From Psococerastis gibbosa (lineage: Eukaryota; Arthropoda; Insecta; Psocodea; Psocidae): DNA of 64,000 nucleotides. The DNA is taken from contig OZ020485.1 in the NCBI GenBank assembly GCA_963971405.1, positions 15,190,001 to 15,254,000 of the forward strand. The letters run 5' to 3'. This document shows, piece after piece, positions 23,242 through 35,600 of the stretch. Each line of letters starts with the position of its first letter. Within the stretch, counting starts at the first letter, position 1. The notes below the pieces were generated by a model. The model was not told the DNA's origin and made no database searches. It saw only the letters and a program-made list of their open reading frames with translations. The position numbers and the translations under genes were made by a program.

Positions 23242-23584
23242 GTTTAATTTACTTACCATATGTTAAGTAAAACACTAGGCCCTTATACATGTTACGGTAC
23301 ATAATGTTACCGGAAGGGGACCTATATGGGCCAAAATTTTGGCTCAACTCGCTATTATAATTTTTTCCCGAACTTCTTCTATATTAATACTATTTAACTA
23401 ATTTTAGTATTGTAAGTACTAAGTAGCTTATGTTCGTTGCGCTCTGTATTGAGAACAGTAATTTATCTGAGTCAACCTAACACTGACAATATTGCTTCCC
23501 TTATCCCCGGAAATTTGACTATTTGTTTAGTTATTCGGACTATTCCATTTTCTAATTTAAACAGGTAATTTCATGTAAATAGCT

Positions 23585-23590
23585 TTTATT
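23585..23590 (-). terminator. Poly(A) signal of NUDT2
   Basis: AATAAA on the minus strand, about 40 bases past the stop codon. Confidence 0.6.
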
Positions 23591-23629
23591 ATATGGTAAA
23601 TAGGTACATTTCTTCATAAAAAACGAAAT

Positions 23630-26220
23630 TTAAGTTTTAGTTATAAACGTATGACAATTTTTTACAACTTGGCCGGTAGTAGGGTAGCCAATAAGTTCCA
23701 CAGCCTTATCACATTCTGCCCAGACGAAATCAGTGTGTTCATGAGACAGTGTAATTTCTTTGTCAGTTTTCAGCTTAGCTAACCAGTATACAACTCTCTT
23801 CATCTTCCCCTCAACTTCATACTGAAACATAAAGCAACACAACCATTGCTTATTTCGTATGTTGAAAAAATCAGCTATAAGCGTTAAAAAATAATGGAAG
23901 TGGCGATAATACTCAATCAATTATTTTAATTAGTACAGAATGATTCCTTTGTAAATATTTACTGTCAATGTTGGCACCCAACGAACTCGGTTCAATGCAA
24001 CGATTTAAAATAGAGTAGATGGCGCTAAGCCATAAGCTAAGTAAGGCTAATAGTGGTGAACCGTAATGTGACGAGAACCTCCAAACTAAATCTCAGTAAC
24101 TATTTTTGACGCTTCATTGTTTACGCTCATCTTACCAGCGTGGTCCAAATAAGATATAAACTGGAGGAGATGGCGCCTAACGATAAGCCACGTGATGGCG
24201 ATAGATGTGAAGGGGGAATATCAAAAGAAGTGTAAAAGGAACGGTTCCAAGATAAAAAATAATAATTGCGATGTCATGACGAAGGGATCACAAAACTGTG
24301 GCCAATTGGTGTGTGACGGCCACATATACATACCAAGCCCGTAGCCAGGATTTTTTCGGGGGGGGGGGGGGGGGGGGGTGGCTGTGCCAACTGAGATCCT
24401 ATCTAGTGTAAAGTTACTCCTTGAGAATTCATCTATCTAGTGTATTCCTTAAAGGTTATGGTGTTACTCGTATATACTATGACAGCATAGGCACATCAAA
24501 AGGCAAATTTTTTGAAGGGTTTAGCTTCGGTGCGAACACAGGTTTATAACATATTGCGGATATGCGGACTAAAATGCGATGATATCATTACGATGGTTTA
24601 GAAAGTATAGAAATAATATTACATTTAACCCGAAGATGGGGCTCGGGGGTCTCCCCCGGGGGAAAAATTTGAAAATATGAACGCAAAATAGTGGGGTTTT
24701 AGGCCTACGCATTTTAATAGCAGTATGGATTTGACAAAGTCTACAAAAGAATGCTTATTCATAAAAATTATAATGCATTTAACCGAAAGAGGGGCGCCCG
24801 GGGGTCTCCCCCGGTGAAAATTTTTGCAAATGTAACTGCAAAACAGTGGGGTTTTACAGCAGGAAAGCTTGCAAAGAGATGCATATTCATATTACTCCAA
24901 ACAGGGGCAAAAGTTTTGAAAAAATAGATGCGAAATAGTGAGGTTTTAAGATTTTAACAGCAGCAAAGTTTATAATTTACTTAGGGAGGCATATTCATGT
25001 TACCGAACGAAGATTAATTTAATTCTCAATTTTTCATTTCGGGGGGGGGGGGGGGGCTGCAGCCCAATAAGCCCCCCCCCCCCTTGGCTACGGCCTTGAT
25101 ACATACTGTATATAGCCACATATGGCATACTGTATATAAAAATGCAGAGACACATTAAGACAAGAGTACGAGCGAAATTTACTGATGTGTTCTAAAAAAC
25201 AGACTAGGGTCCCATTAAAATATAAAATATGGAGTATTCTAAGATTAATGCCACATATTCCCTTCTTCTGCTGAATAAGATTCGAGAAGATGGAAGGATT
25301 TTCTGCAAAGGCGCATATTCCACCAACGTCAATAGTGATATTAAATGTAGTTTTGACGTGGTAGCAGACATTTTTAGTATGTCTTTAATGTCTGCTACCA
25401 CCTCAACACTACATTTAATATCAGTATTGACGTTGGTGGAATAAGCGCCAAACCACACGACAGATTGTGATTAGAAAATGAGAATAAATACGAATAATAG
25501 GGCTCACCAGCATTCTTCTATTTTAACATATGTTTTACCAGTAAGGAACTAAAAGAAACATTATTAATAGATAACGATTTTTCATCCTATAATGTACATA
25601 CTTTAATTTCATCCTTAAAGTCAGATGTTTCAAGATCTTCTGCACCAATACCAGCCTCTTCTTTAGTTTCCCTATATGCAGTTTGCAGTTCCGACTCGCC
25701 ATCGTCTACGTGACCTGAAACGGAAACTTAATAATCCAGTACGGTATGAAGTTAACGGGGGCAGGCCAAAATTAACGGTTAAGGGACGAGATGACATGTT
25801 GTAATTCATTGACCACAGAATAACATATAATAACTAAGACACGGAAGCCGATAGATTTAATTTGTACAATATTAAGGTTTTATTGATATTCAAAGTGCAG
25901 GAAAAGTTAAAGGAGTTGTAGCTACAAAGTGAACTTCAGTACCGGTAGTAAAACATTGATATGCAGTACAGGGTGAAGTGTTCAACGACAAAAAAAAGTT
26001 AAACCACCTGAAGTAAGCAATACAAGGGCTTGTAAAGTTGAAGGCAATATAACCGGTGCTCAGGCCATAGTTTATATTTTATTTGTCTAAAAAATTACAA
26101 ATGCTACAAACCTTTTGGTGGAGTCCAGTGAAATGGTGGATAACTGGCTTTCAGGAGCAGATATTGAATTACACCTCCTATATTCCGATAAATTACAAAA
26201 CCAGCAGCAACTTTACCCAT
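23630..26220 (-). CDS. NUDT2: NUDT2, diadenosine tetraphosphate (Ap4A) hydrolase, complete, three exons
   Basis: Exons 26112-26220 (ATG at 26218-26220), 25602-25714 and 23630-23821, total 414 bases, 137 residues (human 147). Phases agree at both junctions. The N-terminus is MGKVAAGFVIYR, then LLLKAS..FHWTPPKG. The Nudix box follows in exon 2, GHVDDGESELQTAYRETKEE with AGI, matching GX5EX7REUXEEXGU, with the metal-binding glutamates in RETKEE. Exon 3 gives KMKRVVYWLAKL and ITLSHEHTDFVW. The enzyme cleaves Ap4A asymmetrically to AMP and ATP and is cytosolic. Donors are GTTTGT and GTATGT. The gene converges on the COA1-like gene. The hAT-like element and the hairpin at 25310 lie in intron 2. Confidence 0.95.
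24085..24165. repeat. Copy of a repeat also at 27788-27870
   Basis: Shared TAAATCTCAGT and CGCTTCATTGTTTACGCT, followed by CATCTTAC. The two copies flank the 5' two exons of NUDT2 in the same orientation. Confidence 0.6.
24334..25098. mobile_element. hAT-like non-autonomous element with perfect 8-bp TSD
   Basis: Flanked by ATACATAC at 24326-24333 and 25099-25106. Ends are CAAGCCCGTAGCCAGG on the left and the inverse of CAAGGCCGTAGCCAAGG on the right. An 8-bp duplication and a GTAGCCAGG-type end fit hAT. Long G tracts sit just inside the termini (24358-24379, 25041-25057) and a C tract at 25073-25083. Inside, a module with GGGGGTCTCCCCCGG, an A/T linker and AGTGGGGTTTTA recurs about three times (24640, 24792, 24903), the last degenerate. 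No transposase. Confidence 0.85.
25310..25449. mobile_element. Simple hairpin MITE of the variable-arm family
   Basis: A 140-bp near-perfect palindrome. Terminus GGCGCATATTCCACC, a 44-base arm, core TGACGTGGTAGCAGACATT, loop TTTAGTATGTCTT, then the complement back to the end. Flanked by AAA on both sides. Located in NUDT2 intron 2. Confidence 0.85.
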
Positions 26221-27270
26221 TTTGTATTGCTTATTTACATTATTTACAAGTTAAGCATTCGATTTTCGATTCGATCCATCTTATAATATAAGTTTATTTG
26301 TCCTTGAGCCCTTGACGACAAGGCCGACATTTTGTTATTGCCTCTTCTGAGTTCTGCGCCAAAGGAAAAATAGTGGGAAATTTAAAAATGAAGTTAATTT
26401 ATAATATAAATGTAAGAGCAGGCCAGTTTATTACTAATTACATTGTGCCTGCAATAATTGCCGAACGACAATCCTGCTACTAGTCTATGGCGATTATTTT
26501 ATATTGGAAATTCAACGATACAATTATATTCCTGTGGAAAGTGCTGTTCAAAATAATTGTTTCGTTTACATATTAACACCAAGAATTGGTTAATACTATA
26601 GTATGCCCGCTGTAAGACAAACTTTAATACCTATAGAACGGTAAGTTCAGTTCAAATTCTATTGAGTGCATAGCCTAACGAACCTGGACCTACCAATTTG
26701 TATGGTATACTACTAGTACTCCATGCAAGAAACAAATTGTATTTTTATTCTTTGAGCTTGAGCGTCATAATTTCATTACGTAGCCTATGACATTTTTTTT
26801 AATTATAAGGGAGCTTGCTGCTTAAGGCTCAATCGGAGCCCCTCCCCCCTCCCGTGGGACACTAACGCCGCTCGTTTTTTGTATACAAAGTCAAATTAAA
26901 CATTAGATATTTATCGTAGAGTATTTTAGGCAGTAAAAGAAATACTTCCCATTACTAGCACCGATTGCCTTCAATCGTCAGAATTTATTTGTAAAATGAA
27001 CGGTTGGTAAGGACTAAGGCGTCCGGACACCATTGGGCCTTAAGTACATTTTCACCAAAAATAGTACGGCAATCCCTACTAATAAAAATATTTTGAAGGC
27101 TGAGATGAAAACGAGAATAAGATATGTTTCAGTTTTTATTCAATTAAAAATGGTAATATTCACTGTTACAAATGTGGGAGCTACATCTACGCAATCTTTA
27201 AAATGCACGGAAAGCTGCCGTCATCTGGACGAAACTCCTGCTTACCCTAGACTATATAATATTTACTCAT

Positions 27271-27393
27271 TAAAAACGAACAAGTTCAGCTAAATAGAAA
27301 ATATCAGTAAGACTACCAGGATTCAAGTACCAATGTGAGCCTCCATCAAACAATTCAATTATCTGTTGATTTGTAGAAATCACATCTGGCATT
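27271..27393 (-). CDS. Possible terminal exon of an unrecognised gene
   Basis: After an acceptor-like TGCCAG, the minus strand reads an open frame beginning with VISTNQQ, followed by IIELFDGGSHWYLNPGSLTD and then IFYLAELVRF before TAA. The composition is protein-like but I do not recognise the family and have no second exon. Gene identity is open. Confidence 0.3.
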
Positions 27394-27787
27394 TGTATTT
27401 GAAAAGAGAAAAATTTAGACTAAGGGGAAAACTCATTCAGTTTCCAAATGAGCTCAAGTATATTATGGAACATAAAGGTATGACGATCACCTCCTATAGG
27501 TGAATGTGACCGATGCTCAATTTTATAGTAGGCTAAACGGATAGTTAAAAACGGAAGTTACCAATAAAATTTGCACAATAGGCCGTTCGAATTGAGTAGA
27601 ATCAAATGAGTGTAAGGCAGATAGCGAAAATGCGGGGAAATGGCAAAGGAAAGGTGACTGAGTTTGGCGGGTTCGAATACAAGAAAAAAGCAAATGTACA
27701 ATCCAGCAGACAGGGCAGACACGTTTTGCACACTTGATCTGCCAATAAAATAGCTTTATTATGACTGTTATTAGCTTATGACCTCCA

Positions 27788-27870
27788 ACATAAATCTCAG
27801 TCTCTACTCTTTGCCGCTTCATTGTTTACGCTGCAGATGCCCATCTTACAAGCCTGTATAGAGTCCATTC
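27788..27870. repeat. Second copy of the 24085 repeat
   Basis: On the minus strand it begins ATGAAGCGGCAAAGAGTAGA and stays open (27523-27822). The copy at 24085 has a stop in the same frame. It may be a duplicated first exon or simply a repeat. Confidence 0.5.
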
Positions 27871-29670
27871 TCCATTCAAGTTATTGCATCATCGGTCACA
27901 CTGAGGCTGATAGTGATTAGTCACACTGGACCTAAATCGATTATTTTAAAAGTACGCTGCCTAGTTTTGACTCTTGAACTAGGCGTAGCAGTAGATTACC
28001 GTGAGAAAGGACTAAATTGTAGGCCTATATGAAGAGTAGGATGGGGTTGTTTCAGAAAATATTATCGTATTGAATGTTACCTAGATAGGCAGTTACAGTT
28101 CTATATTTAGGTTACATCCAGCCCACGAATATTTAAATGTCAACCAGTCAGAGCACACTTTGGGATTTTCCATAAGACAACAAATTCCGTCGTGGCTGGC
28201 TGGTAAATTACCCGAAAAATTCTCTTTGCAGGAACGAATAGGCCTACCTTATCTCAGATGTAGGTATTCTGGGCGTGGTATATTCGATGAGTAGACTATG
28301 AGTTATAGAGGTTTAACATGCTACGTGTAACAAAAAAACTATGTTACAGTAAGTTAGGCTATCGTACATTAAATTTCGAAGTAGCCTACTCGGCAAGTTT
28401 AAACTATATTGTTAATGGGTTATACCAATGTAAGAAATAGTTCATTTTATGCCCGCTATAGCGTACGAAACAACTCCATAGAGCCTACTGTAGGAGTTGA
28501 AAGAAAGTTTTGGTTATCAGCCTAACAACTTAAACACTGCTCGAGGCAATATGCCCCGAGCTAATTTGTATCCGATCCAAGGATGCGAAAAAATACTGTA
28601 GTGTGCTGTCTTGCGCTATTAAATCAATATTTATACGGTACTTTTATGAGAAGTTCACTAACTACCGGTAATCTAACAAATTGCCTCAAGACGACACTGA
28701 TTCGTTCGCAACCTTAGGTCACAAGTTAAGGACAGAATTAATAGATATAAATACATATACGGCACTAACTTTTCCAGTTACCCTCTTATGTTTCCATCTT
28801 AAGCTTTCAACGTGCAACAAATTCAACAAAATTAGCGTAACTTACTTATAGCCTAATAACAACCTAAATACTGTCGAGTGCGCCGCTCAATTCAACCATA
28901 ATAATATACAGTACAATGATATTACTTTTTTAACATTATTAAATAGCCTATGAATTCTTCTAAAATCACTTTCTCATATACATGTCTCTATAGTTTTAAC
29001 GCAAGCGTCGTCTTTGATACATTTTACCACCTCATAGAGGCCTACTTATGGCCTACATAAATTTGTGGAGTTTATATTTTTCTAGGCTAATTTGACAGTC
29101 AATTTTTTTTAGGACCACAAGCCTGAGATGTGTTTCTATAGTGCTCAATTCCATTTAACTTAGTGTTGGAAGCTACCTACTGAATCAATAAGAGATTTTT
29201 AAACGCATTAAACAGCCCCAACCGATATTATTAGGGTTTGACGTGCTCTGGTAGCAAATTAGATATAACTTCCCGCCAAAAAATATATTGCATATTGCCA
29301 CGTCTTCTATTATCAGCCAAGAACTGAAGAACGGTTGAGGTTAACCCAGAAGAAATTATTGGCGGGAGCGAAAGCTCCGCCGTAACGTATTTTTTTAATA
29401 GCACATAGCAGTATGATTATCGAGGTCTCAATATGATGGTGATTTATACTCCGGTATCGGCTCCTGGGGTAAGTTAGGGGCCGGTTGACTATTTAAGTAA
29501 ACATTACCTTCTACAATACGATAGTTATTAGGTAGGTAACATCAACCAACCAGGCTTATTTGTTTAACCACGAGTATGGAAAACTTTGCTATAAGGAGCA
29601 TAGAAACCCACCTCCTTGCTTGAAGAATACGGCCCTGATTAAGTTTACTACAGTATATATGCAATATAGA
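27871..29670. other. No gene or strong repeat seen
   Basis: AT-rich sequence. I looked for exons with splice sites on both strands and found none worth listing. Confidence 0.4.
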
Positions 29671-29769
29671 TATCATGGTCAGTACCGTATAGAGAACTTC
29701 TCAAATGGAAATCTTGCGTATATAATGGGGAACTTTTCTATATAGAAAATGCAACATGGAGCGGCTTCG

Positions 29770-29912
29770 TTGTGATTGGCGTGGCGCATCCCCATAATTA
29801 TCTTATGGAAAGAGGTGCAGTTTTTAGTTTGTGCGCGTGGCATACCCCTGTTGTAGGAGAACAGCACCATAAGATGATGAGTTGGATATGAGCCACACCA
29901 ATCACAGCAAGG
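29770..29912. repeat. Foldback with about 38-bp arms
   Basis: GTGATTGGCGTGGCGCAT...CTTATGG at 29773 is matched by the inverse of CCATAAGATGATGAG..CCACACCAATCAC at 29868-29908. An open frame on the minus strand (29798-30241) overlaps it and is not recognised. Confidence 0.55.
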
Positions 29913-30309
29913 TGGAGATCCTCCAAGTTAGATTTTATGTTAAGAAAGTTCTCCATTCCAATTTCCAATATGACAGCCTTGATTTTTAATGTTTGGACAA
30001 ACTGACAAGTTAGTGTAAGATGGTCCACTGATTTGTTCGGGTTTGCCCGCTCCGGTCCACAGATTTTCAATATGTTTTTAATGCGGTTCGAACGGGCCAC
30101 AATTCGCGAGTCAAATCCATCACTATGTACCTTTTGTTTTTTAGCTTCTTCAGTGGCTTCACTGCGCAAGACTTCCATTCCGACAACACAAATTTTTAAG
30201 TGCCCTATTAGAAAGGGAATGTGCGATAAATGATCATTCACACAACAATCAAGTAAGGTATATTGTAAAAGAGAAAGTATAAACGATATTTTAATGTCCC
30301 CGTTTACCG

Positions 30310-30440
30310 AATAATGGACTGTGTAAGTGTAATGCGATCAGCAGTCATCTTACTTAATGATAAACGAAAGCTCGCTTCGCATGCGTAGCCTGTTTATCAT
30401 TTTTAAGATGACTGTTGCTCCATTAACACTTGCAGAGTAT
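30310..30440. repeat. Imperfect foldback, arms about 48 bp
   Basis: Inner arms AGCAGTCATCTTACTTAATG/..AAGATGACTGTTGCT and outer GTGTAAGTGTAATG/CATTAACACTTGCAG. Probably a small MITE. Confidence 0.6.
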
Positions 30441-30640
30441 TTTTCTCCTGTGACTTATGTCTCATACTGAAGGTGACCATTTGACCTGGTATTCGATCTC
30501 AGCGTCTTTTTCTAATGCTAAAAATTATTTTTTATTTAGAAAATATCATTTAAGAATTTTTCACATTGTTAGCTTAGGCCATAATTTATAAATAATAGAA
30601 ATTACAATTATTATTTCAGGTCAATGTTTCAAACATTTTC

Positions 30641-30673
30641 CCCGAAGGAGACCCCCGGGCCCCCTGTTTGGGG
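30641..30673 (-). repeat. Fragment of the hAT-like element's GC-rich module
   Basis: Reverse complement of CCCCGAAGGAGACCCCCGGG corresponds to the GGGGGTCTCCC module of the element at 24334. Confidence 0.45.
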
Positions 30674-32129
30674 TGAGTTCTAAGTCATTGTCTGCAAAAT
30701 CTAAATTTTGCTTTTGTCTGAAATTTTCTATTGAAGCATATATAGGCTATCAATTTTATGGGCTAATTGAAGTATGTTTAAAGAGCCTAGAGTTACGCTG
30801 CACTTGAAAGAAAAATACAGTAAGTGTACTGTATATTTTGTGAAAAATAATTCTTGCAGGAAAAATATTTTCCGCCATAAGGAGAAAAACACGGCTGCTA
30901 GGAATAATGCTGACCACAACATACCAAATATAGGGCAGTCGTAAAGAAGGAGGATCCTCTACCAATCCTCAGGTCTTGATCTTCAATGACTGATCGCATC
31001 ACAGCGTTATTTTCTATCATTGTGACAATTAGTAATTTTTACTAAAAATTAGCGTATAGGTCCACGGTTTACATATTCCTAAATATCAATGAAGTTAACG
31101 AGGACATTAACATTGCAAAAGTGGTGAACTGCCAAAATTTATCAATAGATTAGGCCTAATTTATATAATATCGTATTTAAACCATCGCTAGATTTCCTAA
31201 ATTAATTATTGCTTTAAAAGTAGCATAGTTGCGAAAACAATGAAATATTCCTATTCCTGTTAAGGGCATTACTAATCGTCATTTTGTTCATATATGGCTC
31301 GTTTTAATAATTAAAAAAAAGGTTCTTTAAAAATGACCAGCACATCGTAACATTGTAAACTCGTATCTACCGGCAGGCCGTTATTTTTCCACGCATGTCA
31401 AAAGAATTGAGGTTGGTAGATTTTGAATAGATAAAGCATTTCAAGAACCTTTAGAGCAGAAGTCATTGAGATCATTCATAACAGAACTAAATAGTTTTCT
31501 ACTTAAAAATAGGCAATTTAAATTTATCAAGATGCAGCAAGAAGCATTTTTGACCATTTATGAAAAAAGGAACAGTAGCGACATCAAATTATAGGCTACA
31601 GCCAACATTTGGATCCATGGTGTGTTGGATTGGATCATAAATAGAAAGTCAATGGGAATCTATTAAATGGATGACTGAGCTGAAATTTTGGAAATACTTG
31701 TTTAAGCTAAATTTAGATTTTAGATAGGTATGGACAAAACTTGGCTGCTAGATATTTTTATGAGGCCTAAATAGTTTTCATAGAAGCGAAACTTTATTCT
31801 GTATTTTTAGTTTCACATCTATGACAATCTGTATTTTTTTATTTTTTATTATAAAATTTAATCTAACAACGAAGTTTTTGCCCCGATGCCCCGTTCGTTT
31901 TATTGGCTTATATTATGCAGAATATTTCAGCTGAACCGGTAAATTAGCCTATTTGAAATATAAGTTCTCATCTTAATTCAATTTATTTCCGCTTTCGAAC
32001 TAAATAATAATGTCGTATGTTATAATGCAGCAACTCTGTCTGCATTTTTTCGATTCCCCTCTCCAAAAATATCCTTGGCATACCTGCACATGGAGGGACC
32101 ACGTGACAAAGCAAGAGTGCTAGAGGCTA

Positions 32130-32410
32130 TTAAAGAAGAGTGACAGCTGCTACCTCATATAAAAAGTAGAAGAGCTAAATGGGAAGGGCATTTATTAAGA
32201 CAGATAAATCTGGTACACACTATCAATGAGGGCACAGTGGAAGAAACCAATAGAAGAGGGCGGTCGAAGAAGGAATTCATGGATCAACTGATGCAGGACG
32301 CAGGAGCTCGAAGGTACCAAGAGCTGAAGAGGAAGGCGCAGGACCGAGAGAGCTGGATGATGATATGTAGGGACTTGCCTAGTAGTGACCTCAGAAGAAC
32401 CGGCACATAA
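32130..32410 (+). mobile_element. LINE 3'-end fragment A (endonuclease-RT tail type)
   Basis: Frame reads RRARWEGHLLRQINLVHTIN, GTVEETNRRGRSKKEFMDQ, ELKRKAQDRESWMM to TAA near 32410. It is like the C-terminal tail of RTE-like LINEs (WxGHxxR...RGRxxxxW/F.D...A.DRxxW). 5'-truncated. Confidence 0.6.
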
Positions 32411-32469
32411 TCTAGACGTGAAACTACAACCGGTTGAATGCGGCAATGAACACGCTAAAGCTTGCTTAT

Positions 32470-32870
32470 CTATCAAGCAGCCTTAAGCAGGACTTTAGCT
32501 AGTTATGCAATACAAATTTCGGAAGAGTTTTTGAAAACAACATTTGGAGAATCCGAACCAACGAAGAAATCCACCAACTCTTCGGCTCGCCAGACGTCAC
32601 ACAAATACTACGAAGCAGAAGGCTCCAGTGGATGCGACACGTCGTCCGTATGCCAGCAGAAAGAACAGCAAAAGCAGTATGGATCCCAACAGAAGAAGAC
32701 CTTTGGGCCGTCCGAGACGACGCTATGGCGACCAGCTAAAGCAAGATGTGCAGGAAGTTGGCCTTCGGGCCGATGAGTGGCGTGGTCTAGCGAAGGACAG
32801 GATCCGTTGGCGTGGTGTTGTGAATGCGGCCAAAAGTCTCCCAGGGCTGACAGCGCCAACTTAAGTCAAG
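32470..32870 (+). mobile_element. LINE 3'-end fragment B, frameshifted
   Basis: First frame: RIRTNEEIHQLFGSPDVTQI, RSRRLQWMRHVVRMPAERTA. It shifts to NRRRPLGRPRRRYGDQLKQD, VGLRADEWRGLAKDRIRWRG and stops TAA near 32864. This is the same tail logic as fragment A but another family. The frameshift lies at about 32690. Confidence 0.75.
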
Positions 32871-33292
32871 TCTAGTCATGCAATACAATAGTTTCCCAGC
32901 TAGAAGTGATTATTTCCATTCAGATAGCCTAAGTAAACAAAAATTTTAACTTTAATTTGGAACCTTAATTAGGCTCATAATACGGTAAATAATATATAAC
33001 ATAAGCATACACACGCAACTGTTCCTTTTTAAACCATAAAAGACCCCTTCATAACAGATACAATCGCCTAAACAAGTACCGGTTCGGTAATCACTAGGCC
33101 TACATTCCTAAAAATATTTTTATAATCCCAGAGATTAGAGTCCCGCAATCTAAGGTGAAAATTCCTGCAATGGCCTACATTACACGGATGGACATCTCAA
33201 GGAAATCAGTGTGGATATACATAGTTAACCATATAAATCAGTTTCTTTTTCTGAATCTAAACCGGTCCAGTTTGCGGGTTTGGCATCCTCTG

Positions 33293-33508
33293 CTACTTTG
33301 GCTTTTTGTAAGCCGGTTCGCCCTCCTTTTTGTAACCTGAGGTTTTCCCGTCAAGTCCCTCTTTCTTTAGCTCAGTCAGCCCCTGGACTAATATAAGTGC
33401 TGCTTTTTTTCGCATTAGTCCGAGAATATCATTCGTATCCTTAGCGTAGCCATTCAACAATCGTCCCACAAACTTGCCAACACGTATAGGACTTGCAAGT
33501 GTTAGCAC
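33293..33508 (-). CDS. Possible terminal exon, unrecognised basic protein
   Basis: Minus strand, after CTGTCAG acceptor: NVLTLASPIRVGKFVGRLLN, DTNDILGLMRKKAALILVQG, then KKEGLDGKTSGYKKEGEPAY and KKPK stop. Lysine-rich end. A second open stretch upstream (33534-33716, AVGTVCSGNTVLLVGISDL) may be its neighbour exon. No family assigned. Confidence 0.35.
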   Translation of the reverse strand: MLTLASPIRVGKFVGRLLNGYAKDTNDILGLMRKKAALILVQGLTELKKEGLDGKTSGYKKEGEPAYKKPK

Positions 33509-33719
33509 ATTCTGACAGGCTTTTTGGAAGTGTCTATATCATGCATCGGTCTTTGAAGCCATCGAACATATAGCAGTAGGACATACAGGTATATATATAT
33601 ACTGTATATATAGTGTTGAGACTGTTGATTTTCACATGTTGCTGCAAGTCAGAGATTCCAACAAGAAGCACTGTGTTACCGGAACAAACTGTGCCGACGG
33701 CTGACTTATCAATCAATTA

Positions 33720-34915
33720 CAGTTAATGTAGTATAATTATTAATTACACTCAAAAATCCATAAGCCCATTTGGGAAATATTACAGGGAAACCCCATGTTT
33801 AATAATGTTTTAGTCTATGTGGATTTCCAAGCAGATTTCCATACGCGTAATTTGGAATTTCACGGGCAACGAGAATCAACTAAAAATGTTCTCACGAACC
33901 ATTTTTAGCGAGAAGCATATAGTGAAGCTACAATAATAATACCACAGAAAATTTAAGGAGAGTTTGCACAGACTAGGTAAAATTGGTCTAACTATAAGTT
34001 GAAAGATATTTTGTCTAAAAACTTTCACAATGCATTCAATAATTTATAGTATAGTAAATGAACGCAACAGGAAACTTTGAAAATCCAAATGCGGATAGAT
34101 ATGAGACGAGGTTTACAACTCAATTTTTTATATGATATTTTTTAGCTAATATTTTTTTCTTAACAAAACACTGTACGTAATAGATTTTTTAGCATTTTAC
34201 AGTTTAATAATGCATGCTACTTTCACTTAGCAATTAATATTTCTAAGTCTAATTAACGTCATCACAAAATTCATTCATTCACAATTTGAAATTTGATGCG
34301 TTTCAGCATAGCAACTGCTATTGTAAATTCCTTAAAAGGGTATAACCTGGGTAAACAAATTTGATTAAAATCAAAAAATTGGTAACGACTATGCTTTCTA
34401 AAAATAATGTAACAACAATAAAATATATATATTTCATAGTTTACACTCTTATGATACAGTTTTATTTTTTCTTAAGCTAAAACTTTGTAAAGTGTTGGAA
34501 GTTTCCATCGACTACCGGTAGCTAGATTTTTTTTACATGTCCGCCATGTTAGTTTAGGACTAGAAGGCTACATAATTCATAAAGAAACTTAGCGGATAGA
34601 GAAACAGACTGTAAGTCACAAAATGCCGCCTAATGAGAGGGTCGTGAAATCTGGATTGTTTTCCTTTTTGTGGGATGGAAATGACGTCACTCAGAATAGG
34701 TTCACAAAACTACGCTGATTTGACCCATGCGTCACAGCAGAAAACCCCAGTAAGTTGACAGAGGCGTATTGTGCAAGTGTTACGCGAATAATTGTCATCT
34801 TACCAATGATATTTGCATGACGTATGGGCCAAGTCAGAGTATTGTTACTATAGCAAGTGAACGAAGTAACTGACCGCGCACATAATCTAAATGCACATAG
34901 ACCGCTCGCGCAACA
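33720..34915. other. No feature seen
   Basis: AT-rich, several (TA)n stretches, no exon supported. Confidence 0.4.
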
Positions 34916-34921
34916 GTGGAG

Positions 34922-35098
34922 CTAGAGTTCTATGTAGGAGAGATGGGCATTCGCTTCCCGCCATAACTATATTTTTTGAATTTGTGGGGCCACTCGCCAC
35001 GGATCTGATGGCCAGTTATTGAAAAACGCCCCAGGGTTCAAAAAAATATTTTTGGCGCGCACCAATATCCCCTGTTCTGCATACAACTCTAGTAAAGC
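34922..35098. mobile_element. MITE of the TAGGAGAGATGGG family, copy 1
   Basis: Left AGAGTTCTATGTAGGAGAGA and right inverse AGAGTTGTATGCAGAACAGG form imperfect inverted repeats of about 40-50 bp. Related elements at 51935 and 55549. Confidence 0.6.
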
Positions 35099-35459
35099 CA
35101 TTTCGTATTCAGAAAACAACATGGCGGAAAGGCAAACAAATGCAAAAATTTTAATCTCGCCTCCCGGTATACATAAGATATAATTAAGCTATCAACAAAA
35201 CACTGTTTATAATTTACTCAACGCGGTGTCTAAAACCTAATCTTCCTACGCCCCATTAAAAATTATCGATACGCTGTTTGAGCTACGTTTCTTTTTAAAT
35301 TAGCAACTAATTACCATTCAACGGCTATTCAAGCCGTTTAGTATGTGTGGTCTACAAGCCACTCCGACATTGTTATAACAAAGTTCTAGTTCGGTCGTTC
35401 AATGTTCCAATAGTCGCTAGCGAGATGATTAAACAGTAGAATCCGGGTTGATCGACCAC

Positions 35460-35600
35460 GGCTTATCATCCCGGATTCAACTATTTAATCATCTGCCTCG
35501 TGAAAGCCTTTTGCAATTAAATAAGTCACTTGCATTGTTCAAAAATAGGCTACTCATTCATACGCTTCAATATGCCTGGTTATATACAGTATATAAATAA
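35460..35600 (+). mobile_element. Short LINE C-terminus-like fragment
   Basis: Frame reads RIQLFNHLPRESLLQLNKSL, ALFKNRLLIHTLQY before TAA, like the distal tail (NxLPxxL....SxxxFKxxL) of LINE RT proteins. Short, so tentative. Confidence 0.4.

Noticed and set aside
25204-25458. Open frames on both strands across the hairpin
   Set aside because: They are read through a palindrome; the peptide repeats itself in mirror fashion and has no family match.
29798-30241. 147-codon minus-strand ORF
   Set aside because: Coherent composition but no family recognised, partly within a foldback; kept out as a gene.
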